A stretch of DNA of 64,000 nt, from assembly GCF_028640845.1 (NCBI RefSeq), contig NC_080548.1, positions 18,721,321-18,785,320 of the forward strand, in the 5' to 3' direction. The notes under the pieces were generated by a model. The model ran no database searches and was not told where the DNA came from. It worked only from the letters and a program-made list of their open reading frames with translations. Positions within the stretch are counted from its first letter, which is position 1; every line of letters begins with the position of its first letter. Source of the DNA: Ahaetulla prasina (taxonomy: Eukaryota; Chordata; Lepidosauria; Squamata; Colubridae). The position numbers and the translations under genes were made by a program. Positions 29,684 to 40,246 of the stretch are shown here, piece by piece.

Positions 29684-30014
29684 TGCTATTCAGCGGATTC
29701 TGACAGGTTCTGGAGAACCAGCAGTGGAAATTTTGAGTAGTTCGGAGAAGCCGGGAGCGGAAATTTTGAGTAGTTCGGAGAACTGGCAAATACCACTTCT
29801 GGCTGGCCCCAGGAATGGGGAGGGAGGGAATGGGGATTTTGCAATATCCTTCTCCTGGAGTGGGGAGGGAATGGGGATTTTACAGTACCCTTCCCTTGGA
29901 GTGGGGTGGGAATGGGAATTTTGCAGTATCCTTCCCCTGCCATGCCAACCAAGCCACACTCATCAAGCCATGCCCACAGAACTGGTAGTAAAAAAAAATA
30001 AATTCCACCTCTGG
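29681..30014. mobile_element. CCGGTT MITE sitting between TG and CA microsatellites
   Basis: The left end is 'gctattcagcggattctgac' and the right end 'gtaaaaaaaaataaattccac'. The interior has three 42-bp-type units. Both borders run directly into dinucleotide repeats, so no TSD can be assigned. Confidence 0.8.
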
Positions 30015-30027
30015 TGTGTGTATATGT

Positions 30028-30110
30028 ACACACACACACAAAACATAGAACACACACACACACACACACAAACACACACATTTACACACACACACACACA
30101 CACACACTGA
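30028..30110 (+). repeat. (CA)n microsatellite, interrupted
   Basis: CA runs broken by 'aaacatagaa' and 'tttacac'. His/Thr and Cys/Val open frames over this tract are artefacts of composition. Confidence 0.95.
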
Positions 30111-30416
30111 AATGCGGCACAGAACTGAGCCATCTTCTTTTCCCTGCCAATGTTGGAAGGTCTTCCATTAAGCCACTGATCTTTTCTTGGCTTGTAAACT
30201 ATTCTGTTGGGTTTGCTCTGATCCAGAGGAGATCCAATTCTACCACCTTTTCCCGAGCTGTAGGAATGAAAAAACATCCTTCTGCATCCTTAGCCTCGGA
30301 ATGGGAACAGAATAGTCAGTCTGCCGTGCTTACAGCTAGTAGGATTTTGTCCTTATTGTTGTGACCCAGGCCCAAGTAGGTATTATTAGATGCAATAAGT
30401 TCAAAAACAAACAGAC

Positions 30417-30422
30417 TTTATT
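30417..30422 (-). terminator. Polyadenylation signal of LTR-B
   Basis: AATAAA on the minus strand, about 60 bp from the LTR 3' end, the usual R-region placement. The matching hexamer in the second copy is at about 54108-54113. Confidence 0.6.
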
Positions 30423-30680
30423 AGAACAGCTGAGAATTAACTCATTCTCAGCATAGTCCAAACTAAATCAAAGCAAATTGTTCATAACACAATTCTTCGG
30501 TCTTATCACCAACCTTGGTATAATTAGACAAACTGCCAAAGGTTTTTCTTGGCAAAAGTTTAAAAGCAGAAAATTACGACAAGAAATAATTGCAGCAAGA
30601 CAAGGAGCAAGTCTATCAATGTTGTTTTCCAACAAAGAGCCCAAACGTTCTTGTCTTTTAAGCGTTATGGGAGGGGCCAA

Positions 30681-30968
30681 TCATCTCTTGGCCCTACTCC
30701 TGAGTCGTCCTCTTTGCTTGAGCTGCTCTTGCCTTCTGGCAGCTCTTCTCATGCATGCATTAGGAACAGGCTCCTCCTGTTCCTCTGCCTCACTACTGTC
30801 AGCCTCTGGAGGCTCTGGAATCTGCACATCACTCCCCGATGGCTCTGGCCCCACCTCTTCCTCCGACGCAGAGCCCTCATCCGGGCCTTCCCCAGCTCCA
30901 GCTTCTTCCTCCGCCTCATTGCTTTCCGACTCCGTTGCCAGCTCCGCAGGCTGCTGGCGGACCACAAC
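30681..30968 (-). other. Open frame in LTR-B U3
   Basis: From the second base of the LTR the frame reads VVVRQQPAELATES, then an acidic Ser/Glu/Gly-rich stretch, then PEPPEADSSEAEEQEEPVPN and a basic end RRAARRQEQLKQRGRLRSRAKR in two parts. The same frame starts both other LTR-B copies. Its phase equals that of the LTR-A frame although the residues differ. No known domain. Coding status is uncertain because purine-rich DNA often stays open by chance. Confidence 0.4.
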
Positions 30969-31113
30969 ACATGCCTTTAAATAAAGTTGGTGAGTTGGAA
31001 ACGGGGCTGACAGACTTCTGATTTTTATCTTATTTTATTTTTGCTACCGTAGACTAACACAAATTTCCTACCACCCCCTGGAAAGGTAATGGAATATGGG
31101 AACTTCCATTGCG

Positions 31114-31402
31114 TTTCTTTCTTTCTTTCTTTCTTTTATTTATTTATTTACATTTATATCCCGCCCTTCTCCGAAGACTCAGAGTGTATTGCTTACACTA
31201 TGTTAGCAATAGTCTTCATTCTATTTGTATATTTATATACAAAGTCAACTTATTGCCCCCAACAATCTGGGTCCTCATTTTACCTACCTTATAAAGGATG
31301 GAAGGCTGAGTCAACCTTGGGCCTAGTGGGACTAGAACCTGCAGTAATTGCAGGCAGCTGCTGTTAATAACAGACTGACTTACCAGTCTGAGCCACAGAG
31401 GC
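31114..31402 (-). mobile_element. tRNA SINE with L2-like tail, TTTC/TTTA-rich end
   Basis: The same family as 23571-23852. The tail side is a run of TTTC and TTTA units (antisense of the A-rich tail). The body words 'ccgaagactcag' and 'acaatctgggtcctcatttt' are present, and the tRNA head ends near 31402. Confidence 0.85.
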
Positions 31403-31600
31403 CCCTTTGCTTGGCCATTGTTGATTGACATGAACGTCTGTGAACAATAGATCATGCCAGGGAGACACGGAGGACAATAGCCCATTTGTGCTTCATTTTT
31501 GCTTGATATTCGACCCTTCCGTTGTCTTCTGACGCCCTTCTCCTTCTCTACATGGGCACATACACTTCTAAAAGCTTTTTGCTGCCCCAGAAACAAAATA

Positions 31601-31975
31601 CAGGCAGTCCTCAACGTACGACCAAAATGGAGCCCAAAATTTATGTTGCCCATTGAGAAATTTATTAAGTGAGTTTTGCCTCATTTTACAACTTTTCTTG
31701 CCTCATTTGTTAAGTGAATCACTGCAGTTAGGAACCCGGTTGTTAAGTGAAGCTGGCTTCCCCATTGACTTTGCAAAAGGGAATCACGCGACCCTGGGAC
31801 ACTGCAACCATCATAAATAGGAGTCAGTTGTACCAAGCATCCGAACGTAAATCATGTGATCATGGGGATGCTGTAACGGTCATAAGTATGAAAAATGGTC
31901 ATAAGTCACTCTTTTCACTGCCATTGTAACTTTGAATGGTCACTAAATGAACTTTTGTAAGTTGAGGACACCCTG
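31601..31975. mobile_element. TA-MITE, complete (375 bp)
   Basis: Starts caggcagtcctcaacg and ends cgaggacaccctg-like (gttgaggacaccctg). The sequence TA flanks both sides (ata|cag and ctg|tat), the duplication expected for Tc1/mariner-type cut-and-paste. This is the cleanest uninterrupted member in the window. Confidence 0.85.
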
Positions 31976-32024
31976 TATGGGTTCCAACTTACGAAGCTCC
32001 AATGGTGCAAAACTATCACACCAT

Positions 32025-32405
32025 TGTCAGGGTTCCAAGGAACACCCCCAACGAAATAAAGCTCTGAAACTTGAGGGGTTCCTCAAAGTTCCAATTTATT
32101 AGAGATGTCATGTTGGCACAGCTGGGAAAACCCGAAACTGAAACCTTCCAGGTTTTCCACACCCAGTTGACAGTTCATAGCCCTGCCCCACACCCATAAG
32201 TTCATCACATTGTCCAATCAACTCTTCACACTCAATTGGATATAATCTTCAGGCAGTCTACATCAGACACAGGCAAAAGTCCTTGAATACGGAATGTTGT
32301 TATGACTAACTTTCTACCGCTCCAACAACAACCCCCTCCCAACTTCCCCAGCTAAAATATGTGGCAGTTAAGAAGCAAAAAGAAAATTGCCTTCCAAAAC
32401 TGACA
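32025..32405 (-). mobile_element. Solo LTR, family LTR-C, with 5-bp TSD
   Basis: In sense it starts TGTCAGTTTTGGAAGG and ends GGAACCCTGACA (381 bp). The flanks are accat at 32020-32024 and 32406-32410. It holds an AATAAA-type signal in 'ctctaataaattgg' and a TATAT word. No related copy is seen elsewhere in this window. Confidence 0.87.
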
Positions 32406-32511
32406 ACCATATTTAACTAAGTCAGTTAAAGCCCAAGCAGCTGCATTTCCTCAACATGCTCAGCTCAGATCGATTTATCCTTGGTTAGCTTTTGGCTGGC
32501 TTAGTCTAGTG

Positions 32512-32851
32512 CAGGGGTCAGCAACCTGCGGCTCTGGAGCCGCATGTGGCTCTTTCACCCCTCTGCTGCGGCTCCCTGTCACTCAAAATATGCATCACAA
32601 CTGCCAATGTGGGACACCTGCCAGCACATGATTTATTGAGCTGTTCAACCCCATGGTAGGCCAACCATGGATAAATCCAAGAAAAGAAAAGTTTCAGAAG
32701 AAAACAGAATGTTTAATTCAACTACATATGCTAGTTTTGTGGCTGCTCAAGAAATAGTCAGGCACGGGAAAGGTTTTGTGACTCCCAGTGTTTTCTTTTC
32801 TATGGGAAATGGGCCCAAATGGCTCTGAGTGTTTAAAGTTGTAGACCCATG
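32512..32851. mobile_element. hAT-like MITE with CAGGGGTCAGCAACC end
   Basis: Left end caggggtcagcaacctgcgg, right end gttgtagacccatg; TSD gtctagtg and gcctagtg (7 of 8). The interior words 'ctctggagccgcatgtggc' and 'tttgtgactcccagtg' fit a common vertebrate hAT MITE type. Confidence 0.83.
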
Positions 32852-32989
32852 GCCTAGTGTGTGAACCTAGGCCTGTTGTTGATGAGTTTACAGGTCGACA
32901 CGTTGTGCAAATCTAGTAAAAAAGAGAATATAAGCTATCCTATAAGAAAGGCAGGTGAGTTTATAGAAAACATGCTTTTAAAGAGTTCT

Positions 32990-33330
32990 GACGATCCCAG
33001 CTGAGTTGCCTGATGGCTACAACCTTCTAAAAGCTTTTTTTAAACAGCCTCTTTGGCCAAAGAGTTTGTAGAAAAAATGCTTTTAAAGGGTTCTGATGAT
33101 CCCAGCTGAGCCGCACGATCATCAGAGACTTTTCTTTTAACTTTTAAAAGCATTTTTTCGGCCGAAGAAAAAATCCTTTTAAAAGTAAAAAAAAACCCCT
33201 CTGATGATTGTACGGTTCAGCTGGGGCGGGTGGGGGGGGAACAGGGATTTTTGCTACTGGTTCTCCGAACCACCTGCCGCCATCACTACCAGATCGGGCA
33301 ATCCGGTCCGAACCAGGAGCATTTCACCCA
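32990..33330. mobile_element. CCGGTT-family MITE, left end unclear
   Basis: Repeated 'gaaaaaatgcttttaaag' blocks and the right end 'aaccaggagcatttcaccc' match 7565-8263. It abuts a truncated LTR-B at 33331 directly, so one of the two was cut at the join. Confidence 0.7.
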
Positions 33331-33630
33331 TGGGAGGGCCAATCATCTCCAAGCCCTATTCCCGAGTTGTCCCTTTTCTTTTAACTGTTCTTGCCTTCTT
33401 GCAGCTCCTTGCGTATCCGTGCACTGGGAACAGGCTTCCCCTGATCCTCTGCCTCGCTGAGATCCGGCTCTGGAGGCAGCATGTACCTCCCAGATGGCCC
33501 TTTCTCTGCCTCTGATGCAGAGCCCTTGTCCAAGCCTTCCCCAGACTCCAGGACTGGCCCATGTTCCTCCTCAACCTCCTCACTGTCCGACTCCGCTGCC
33601 AGCTCCGCAGGCCGCCGGCGGACCACAACA
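33331..33630 (-). mobile_element. Partial LTR-B, U3 half only
   Basis: In sense it starts TGTTGTGGTCCGCC at 33630 and runs to 'attggccctccc' in kind at 33331, where it stops at a MITE end. The U3 open frame (33381-33626) is intact: VRRRPAELAAESDSEEVEEE, then ESGEGLDKGSASEAEKG, ending in ELQEGKNS and stop. Confidence 0.8.
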
Positions 33631-34576
33631 AGTCACCTCCCTCTTCACACACCCACACCCACCTCACCATTTCCACCACATCAGTACCGGGATAGGGAAG
33701 CATCCCTGCTGCAGAAACCTCCCAGTGGCTGCGTCTTCCAGCATAATTACTGTGTTCAAGGAAGTCTGATCTACTCAATACGACTCTTTCCTTTTTGTGG
33801 CTTGTGGTTGATGTCAGCCTAACCAGAGGAATTCAATAGCGTCTAATGCTGCCGCTGTCACCGCCACCACCGAACACACAGCACAACATGTTTCTGCACA
33901 ACTCAATCCAAGCTGCGACTGTGGGAGCCACCTTTCAACAATTTGTGGCCTCCCATGGATAACTGGGAGGAGAACACTTCCTATGATATTACCCCCTTCC
34001 TACTGCAGCTTTGCAGGACAGCTTGCTGAAGATGTTTTCTCAGTGAAAAGTATTTGTCTTCTCATTGTTCCCCAATAGAATCATGCCTGGCTGCCCTCTT
34101 AGTGGAAAAAGGGGGAAATATTAGCAAAAAGGAGACTGATTTTAGGCAGGGTGGGACATGAAGAACCAATAGAACACAGACTGGATAAATGGGAGAGTTC
34201 CTTTTTCTCTCTCCTGGAATCACCAATCAGGAACTGCTAGTAGAAAGTGAGCTGATGACAGTAGCTAGTTCTTCTGTCTTTTCCTGCCTCTTCCTCTCCT
34301 CTTCTAATGTTATCCTTGTCCGGCCTTCTGCTTGTGGAAAGAGAGAGGTCTCAAGGGATGCTCTAAATCAAGAGTGTCCAACTGTGGCAACTTTTAAGAC
34401 TTGTGGACTTCAACTCCCAGAATTCCCCAGGCAGCCATGCGCTGGATGATGGAAATTTGGCAGAAGGGTTGTAGCTTATCGTCTCTATCACTTGTGGTGG
34501 GTTCTGACCATTGGGGCAGTAGATATAAATGTTCCTGCCCCTCCAGTCTTTAGAACCTTCTATTGACTCCTCTGAA
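33631..34576. other. Unique sequence with a foldback half
   Basis: A foldback left half is at about 34372-34437 ('gtggacttcaactcccagaa'). A CCA/CAC-rich patch lies near 33640-33680. No gene recognised. Confidence 0.45.
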
Positions 34577-34930
34577 AGGGATGTGGTGGCTCAGGGGCTA
34601 AGACGCTTAGCTTGTCGATCGAAAGATTGGCAGTTCAGCGGTTCAAATCCCGAACGCTGCGTAACGGGTTGAGCTCCTGTTACTTGTCCCAGCCTCTGCC
34701 AGCCTACCAGTTCGAAAGCACATAAAAAATGCAAGTAGAAAAATAGGGACCATCTTTGGTGGGAAGGTAACAGTCTTCCATGCACCTTTGGCATTAAGTC
34801 ATGCCAGCCACATGACCACGGAGACGTCTTTGGACAGTGCTGGCTGTTCGACTTTGAAACAGAGATGAGCACCACCCCCTAGAGTCAGGAACGACTAGGG
34901 CATATGTGCGAGGGGAACCTTTACCTTTTT
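34577..34930 (+). mobile_element. Sauria SINE, full length
   Basis: The tRNA-like head 'gggatgtggtggctcagggg' has box A, and box B is 'cggttcaaatcccg'. The body 'tagggaccatctttggtggg' leads to the BovB-related tail 'gtgcgaggggaacctttacc'. The flanks share attgactc(c)tct (34562 onward and 34931 onward). Sauria SINEs are restricted to squamates and are thought to use BovB machinery through the shared tail. BovB copies are present in this window. Confidence 0.93.
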
Positions 34931-34940
34931 ATTGACTCTC

Positions 34941-35745
34941 TAAATTTTGGATGTTGGATAAAGCGATAAAACTATTATAGTGTTAGAGGTTGAAATTCTT
35001 GTTTGTATTAAGGCAATGATTCTGGAATTTTTTTTCTTTGGTGGCAATGCTTTTTATTTGAACGGAGGCCATTGGGTTGATTTCTGGGTCAACAAATTCT
35101 GTAGATCCGGAAACATGAGAACGTGGTTAAAAGGTTGAGCATGTTATTTGGTCGTAACTAGTGGAATTCTGACTTACAGACTCCGTGAAAGTGCACATCA
35201 TCACTCTGATGGCTTATTACAGACCTATTTATATTTCCCTTGTGGAGTTCTGGTGAAAGGCTGCTTATCTTCCTCAGAGTGGGATCTTACATTGGAGGGA
35301 AGGCAGAGTCCAGACACAAAGCCCATGTGTGCCTATCTAGCCCGAAGTCTCGCTCATCGTTGGCAGGAGAAAACAGATTTCAGTGACACAGAAGGAAACC
35401 TATTTGGGCGCCCAGGAAGTTTTTACTTTTTTGGTGTGTTGCATCAGGTTTTGAGGGTCATCACGGTGAAAGGAGGTGGGGGGAGACAGGGAGTCAGTTG
35501 CATCTCTGTTCTCAAAGTAGTTGTAACTTCCTGTGTAATTAGCTGAATAAACACTCTTGACATAATAACTAAGTGCGGGTTGCAAAGCTGAATGCTGTGG
35601 TTGGGTAATTGAATTAGTCTATGTGGGTGGCTTTCAAAAGGCTGTGTCTGCCTGTGCTTCTCTCCCGACCTTTCATTGTGCATTAAGAGCTGAAGGGAAG
35701 TGTCAGAAATGCTAGTTTTTCTGAACTAGGTATTTTGATCTAAAG
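34941..35745. other. Unique sequence
   Basis: The plus open frame 35148-35546 (132 aa) has no domain that I recognise. No transposon signature. Confidence 0.4.
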
Positions 35746-35753
35746 GCAATAGA

Positions 35754-36018
35754 GGTGATGGGGTGAAATTCAGCAGGTTCTGACAGGTTCTGGAGAACCG
35801 GTAGCGGAAATTTTGAGTAGTTCGGAGAACCGGAAAATGCCACCTCTGGCTGGCCCCAGACTGGGTTGGGAATAGAGATTTTGCAATATCCTTCCCCCAG
35901 GAGTAGGATGGGAATGGAGATTTTGCAGTATCCTTCCCCTGCCATGCCCACCAAGCCACACCCACCAAGCCACACCACTCCCACAGAACTGGTAGTAAAA
36001 AATTTGAATTCTACCACG
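35754..36018. mobile_element. CCGGTT-family MITE with perfect 8-bp TSD
   Basis: Left side ggtgatggggtgaaattcagc, right side gaattctaccacg; TSD gcaataga at 35746-35753 and 36019-36026. Two 42-bp-type units are inside, so this is an unexpanded version of the array at 24.4 kb. Confidence 0.85.
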
Positions 36019-36221
36019 GCAATAGATTTCTATGGATTGCCTTTTTGTGAATAAGTATGTGCCTCTTTTTCCACAGACTGTGGTATATCTGTGTCACTTG
36101 AATGCTATCAGAGCTTCAGTTGAGTCCTGATGACGTTAAAAAGAATCTGAATGAACAACTAACACTAATATTTGTTCTTGCTTTTTCTTTTTAATGCCAT
36201 CAACAAAATCACCCAACATTC

Positions 36222-37024
36222 TGGTTGCTGGAATTGGGTATGTCTAGTTTAATGAAAAGAAGGACTAGGGGAGACATGATAGCAATGTCAATGTTCCAAT
36301 ATCTCAGGGGTTGCCACAAAGAAGAGGGAATCAAGCTATTCTCCAAAGCACCTGAAGGCAGGACAAGAAGCAATGGGTGGAAACTAATTAGGGAGAGAAG
36401 CAACTTAGAACTAAGGAAAAATTTCCTGACAGTTAGAACAATTAATCAATGGAACAACTTGCCTGCAGAAGTTGTAAATGCTCCAACACTGGAAGCTTTT
36501 AAAGAAGAGATTGAACAACCATTTGTCTGAAATGTATAGGGCTGTGATGGCGAACCTATGCATGCGTGCCACAGGTGGCATGCAGAGCCCTCTTTGTGGG
36601 CACGCACACCATCGCCAGCTGCTGTTCTGGTTTCTGGTGTGCACATGCACGCCGGCCAGCTATTCTTTGCATGTGCCAGAGCCCTGGCAACCCAAAGACC
36701 AGCTGGCTGGCATGCATGTCCGTGCCATCCCCCTGGTCTTCGGATTTCCAGAGCTCCAGCATGCGTGAAGATCAGCTGGCCAGCGTGCATGCATGCGCCG
36801 GAAACCTGAAGACCAGGTGGCCGGCGCGTGCATGCGCACCAACCAGCTGGTCTCTGGGTTGCCAGGGCTCTATTGCGCATGCACACACACATACACGCAT
36901 TCTGGTTTGGGCACTCGGTGCCGAAAAAGTTCGCCATCACTGGTATAGGGCTTCCTGCCTGAGCTGTGGGTTGGACTAGAAGACCTCCAAGGTCCTTTCC
37001 AGTTCTGTTATTCTATTCTGTTAT
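36222..37024 (+). mobile_element. CR1 LINE 3' end split by a GC-hAT
   Basis: The ORF fragment 36225-36530 keeps [18 protein letters not shown] and INQWNNLPAEVVNAPTLEAF. The 3' end 'ctgttattctattctg' carries a short ATTCT tail. The GC-hAT at 36542-36942 sits in the last 150 bp. Confidence 0.9.
36542..36942. mobile_element. GC-hAT MITE (401 bp), perfect TSD, best-preserved member
   Basis: Left terminus ctgtgatggcgaacc, right terminus agttcgccatcactg; TSD gtataggg at 36534-36541 and 36943-36950, which is part of the CR1 word 'atggtatagggcttcctgc'. It can serve as the reference copy of the family in this window. Confidence 0.93.
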
Positions 37025-37751
37025 ACAGGACACCAGTGTGAAACAGTGATTGGCTCCTCTCATCCCACCCTTTACTCAGTCCATTCCGTTAACGGGATCC
37101 TCTACCCCAGTTGGGTGAGCCCTGCATTAAATAACCGTTCACAAATGTCCCAAACTTTGGCTAAACGCATCCAAAGGAAGTTCTCACCATTCAGAGTCAA
37201 GGGGCACGTTGTTTCCTTGCTCAAAAGAAATACCTGAAGGCTTCCATTAAAAAGTCATTGATGCCTATTAGGATGAAAAAAGGTTATAAAGTCAGTTCTA
37301 AAGCTCGGTCTATTGAAGAGTTGCATTTTCCCCAAAGTGGTTAACCTGTCAAAATCACTCCAAAAGCAATGTATAAAAAGGAGGTCACAACGAACCAGAG
37401 AACATCATCCAGGGATCTTCAGGACTGGCTCACTTTCTAAAGTTCATGACTCCATCAGAACAACACCGGGAAAAAAACGGAGACCCATGGGAGAGTAACG
37501 AGGCGGATTCCATTGCTCGCCAAGAAAAATATTGATATTACCAGAAACACCTGAATGACCTTCTAACCCAATGTTTCCCAACCTTAGCAAGTTTGAGCCA
37601 GCATGAGGTTGGAAAACATTGGGGAATCCTGGGAGTTGAAGTCCATACATCATAAAGTCACTGAAACATTGCTCCGGGCAATAGACAAATAAAACAGAAG
37701 GTTTCAGACTATAATGAACAGAATTCTGTCTAGGAGAAAACCAAACGCCGC
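37025..37751. other. Unique sequence with a foldback scrap
   Basis: A foldback piece is at about 37570-37655. No gene is recognised in the rest. Confidence 0.45.
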
Positions 37752-37759
37752 ATTCACAG

Positions 37760-37961
37760 CAGTTCTATCCGGATCGTGTGATCCAGTAGCACTGGTGGTG
37801 GGAGGCTCCGCCCACCTGCCTGGATGTCATCACATCCCGTTTTTGAACCTCTGCACATGTGCAGAAGGCTCTGTGTAATGTGTGGAGGAGGTGTGCGCGA
37901 GCATAGGCGGGCATGCTCACATATGCGAACTGGTAGCGAAGGTGTGTGAATACCACCCCTG
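37760..37961. mobile_element. Short CCGGTT MITE with perfect 8-bp TSD
   Basis: Right end 'gaataccacccctg'; the left end is shortened relative to 48023-48214, yet the TSD attcacag (37752-37759, 37962-37969) is perfect. Either the left end was trimmed before transposition or this is a distinct sub-type. Confidence 0.85.
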
Positions 37962-38111
37962 ATTCACAGTCAGAACCTTGTACCAGCCATCAGACCTGGA
38001 GGTGATAGAGGTAGTCCTCAATTTACGAACACAATTGAGGCCAACATTTCTGTTGTTAAATGAAATGTTCGTTAAGTGAATTTTGCCCCATCTGACGACC
38101 TCTCTTGCCAC

Positions 38112-38337
38112 AGGAGAAAAGCAACTTAGAACTAAGGAGAAATTTCCTGACAGTGAGAACAATTAATCAGTGGAACAACTTGCCTCCAGAAGTTGTGAAT
38201 GCTCCTAACACTGGAAGTTTTTAAGATGTTGGATAACCATTTGTTGGAAGTGGTGTAGGGTTTCCTGCCTAAGCAGGGGGTTGGACTAGAAGACCTCCAA
38301 GGTCCCTTCCAACTCTGTTATTCTAAATTCTAAATTC
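38112..38337 (+). mobile_element. CR1 3' end, short
   Basis: Starts in 'gcaacttagaactaaggag' and ends 'ctgttattctaaattctaaattc', an AT-rich variant of the pentamer tail. It lies back to back with the L2-type element on the opposite strand. Confidence 0.85.
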
Positions 38338-38340
38338 AAG

Positions 38341-39385
38341 TTGTTATTATTATTATTATTATTATTATTTATTATATTTGTATACCGCCCATCTCCCGAA
38401 GGACTCAGGGCGGTTCACAGTCAAAAAAAACAACAGAAAACATATAATACATAAAAAACAATTGATGCTCTAACTTTTAAATACAAATTTAAAACCTCAT
38501 TTAAACCCCTTTTTTTAAAAATCCCAATTTAAAACTACATTCAAGCTAGTCCTGCTCTTCGAAACAGCAACGTCTTCAGCTCGCAGCGGAAGGACTTGAG
38601 ATCGGGGAGTTGACGAAGCCCCAGAGGGTGCTCGTTCCAGAGGGTAGGGGCCCCCACAGAGAAGGCCCTCCCCCTAGAGGTCGCCAGCCGACATTGTTTA
38701 GCTGACGGTATCCGGAGGAGGCCCTCTCTGTGAGAGCGCACTGGTCGGTGAGAGGCTAATGGTGGCAGTAGGCGGTCCTGTAAATATCCCGGCCCTAGGC
38801 CATGGAGCGTTTTAAAGGTGATGACAAGTACCTTGAAGTGAACCCAGAAGACCACTGGGAGCCAGTGCAGATTACGCAGGAAGGGTGTTATATGGGAGCC
38901 AAAAGGTGCTCCCTCTATCACCCGCGCAGCCACATTCTGGACCAGTTGGAGTCTCCGGGCACACTTCAAGGGGAGCCCCATGTAGAGAGCATTACAGTAG
39001 TCCAGGCGGGATGTAACAAGGGCATGAGCGACCGTGCATAAGGAAGCCCGATCCAGAAAGGGGCGTAACTGGCGTATCAGGCGAACCTGATGAAAGGCTC
39101 CCCTGGTGACGGCCATCATATGATCTTCTAAAGACAGCCGTGCATCCAGGAGGACGCCCAGATTACGAGCCCTTTCCGTGGGGGCCAATAGTTCGCCCCC
39201 AATGGTCAGTGATGGAATTAGCTGACTCTACCGGGCCGCCGGCATCCACAGCCACTCGGTCTTGGTGGGATTGAGTCTGAGTCTGTTCCTCCCCATCCAG
39301 ACCCGTACGGCCTCCAGGCACTGGGACATCATTTCAACAGCCTCGTTGGGGTGGTTAGGGGTGGAAATATAGAGCTGAGTATCAT
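38341..39385 (-). mobile_element. L2-type LINE 3' half with ATT tail
   Basis: On the minus strand the ORF end (39188-38541) is followed by a 3' UTR ending 'gaaccgccctgagtccttcg' and 'gggagatgggcggtatac', then an (ATT)n tail at 38344-38376. The end matches the tails of the tRNA SINEs at 23.6, 31.1, 45.6, 56.6 and 57.7 kb. Confidence 0.88.
38541..39188 (-). pseudogene. L2-type LINE reverse-transcriptase ORF, C-terminal 215 residues
   Basis: The frame begins within ARNLGVLLDARLSLEDHM and contains TSRLDYCNALYMGLPLK, LQLVQNVAARVIEG, HITPFLRNLHWLPVVF and AFSVGAPTLWNEHPLGLRQL, ending LKTLLFRRAGLA. This is the region after the palm in L2/CR1-superfamily reverse transcriptases. It has no frameshift or stop over 648 bp, so the copy is young. 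The displayed ATG is internal; the true start lies far upstream and is missing. Confidence 0.87.
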
Positions 39386-39659
39386 CATTGTTAAGCAAAT
39401 CATTGCAGTTGTTAAGCTAGTGAATCTGACTCCCTCATTGACTTTGCTGGTCAGAAAGTCACAAAAGGCAATTGCAGGACATCGCAACTGTCATAAATAG
39501 GACTCAATTGCCAAGCGTTGGAATTTTGATCAAGTGACCACGGAGATGTTGAAATGGTCAGAAGTGTGAAAAACTCTCATATAAATGACATTTTTCCAGT
39601 GATGTTGTAACATTGAACAGTCACTAAATTGAGTGTTGTAAGTCGAGGACTACTTGTAG

Positions 39660-40246
39660 TGTCATGGTTTGGGGCCGCCTTGGGATAGTTCCCACTATTG
39701 GGGAAAAAAACAACAACATTCCGCTTTTTATCAGAATGCAGGAAAGTTTTTGGTCATCTATCGGTGAGGTGTGTGGCAAGGCAATAATTTCCAACATGCA
39801 GTCAAGTCTAGCTGAATCCTTCCACGTTGGCCTTCAAATTGGCATCAATTTGGGATCTGCTATGCAATGTCTTCTTTGCAATTAAAAATCTACAGCCTCC
39901 CCCCTCCTTTTTTTTTTTTTAGAAGAGGCATTTGAAGAAGATCCCACTTTTCTGAAAATACATTATTAGACAGAGTATTTTAAAGAGCTTATTCCGGGGC
40001 ATTTATGTTAATTTTTATCACATTTTCTTTTGTGGTAAACTTTTAAAAGGAAATTTAGGTGGCAATGAATACATCGAAGAAATAGGGATAATATACCTTT
40101 ATTGAGAAATTTCCATTCAGAAGGACGTATATTAGGGGAAATTGCACAGGAAAGCTCTCTGTGTTTAGAGAAGCCTGTAAAAATAAACAGATGGAGACTT
40201 AAACAACAACAACAACAGATGATTAAAATGTTTACAGAAAACTTAT
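39660..40246. other. Unique sequence
   Basis: T-runs at about 39907-39920. No gene or repeat family recognised. Confidence 0.4.

Larger units (their letters stand above)
30357..30969 (-). mobile_element. Solo LTR, family LTR-B
   Basis: In sense it begins TGTTGTGGTCCG and ends GGGTCACAACA (613 bp). A TTAAAAG promoter-like word and an AATAAA signal (antisense 30417-30422) are present. No TSD is obvious at the flanks. A related full LTR is at 54049-54640 and a partial one at 33331-33630. No internal retroviral genes are nearby. Confidence 0.85.
38012..39656. mobile_element. TA-MITE split by CR1 and L2-type LINEs
   Basis: The left part 38012-38111 begins gaggtagtcctcaattt after TA; the right part 39386-39656 ends cgaggactacttg before TA. 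Together they make a standard element of about 370 bp. Both LINEs are therefore younger. Confidence 0.82.

Noticed and set aside
29583..30364. His/Thr- and Cys/Val-repeat open frames
   Set aside because: They translate TG and CA microsatellites.
34577..34930. Sauria SINE orientation read as minus from its 94-residue open frame
   Set aside because: Box A, box B and the tail order place it on plus; the open frame is antisense noise.
38541..39188. A 215-residue intact frame as a host gene
   Set aside because: Motifs SRLDYCNALYMGLP and HWLPV identify it as the end of an L2-type LINE ORF.
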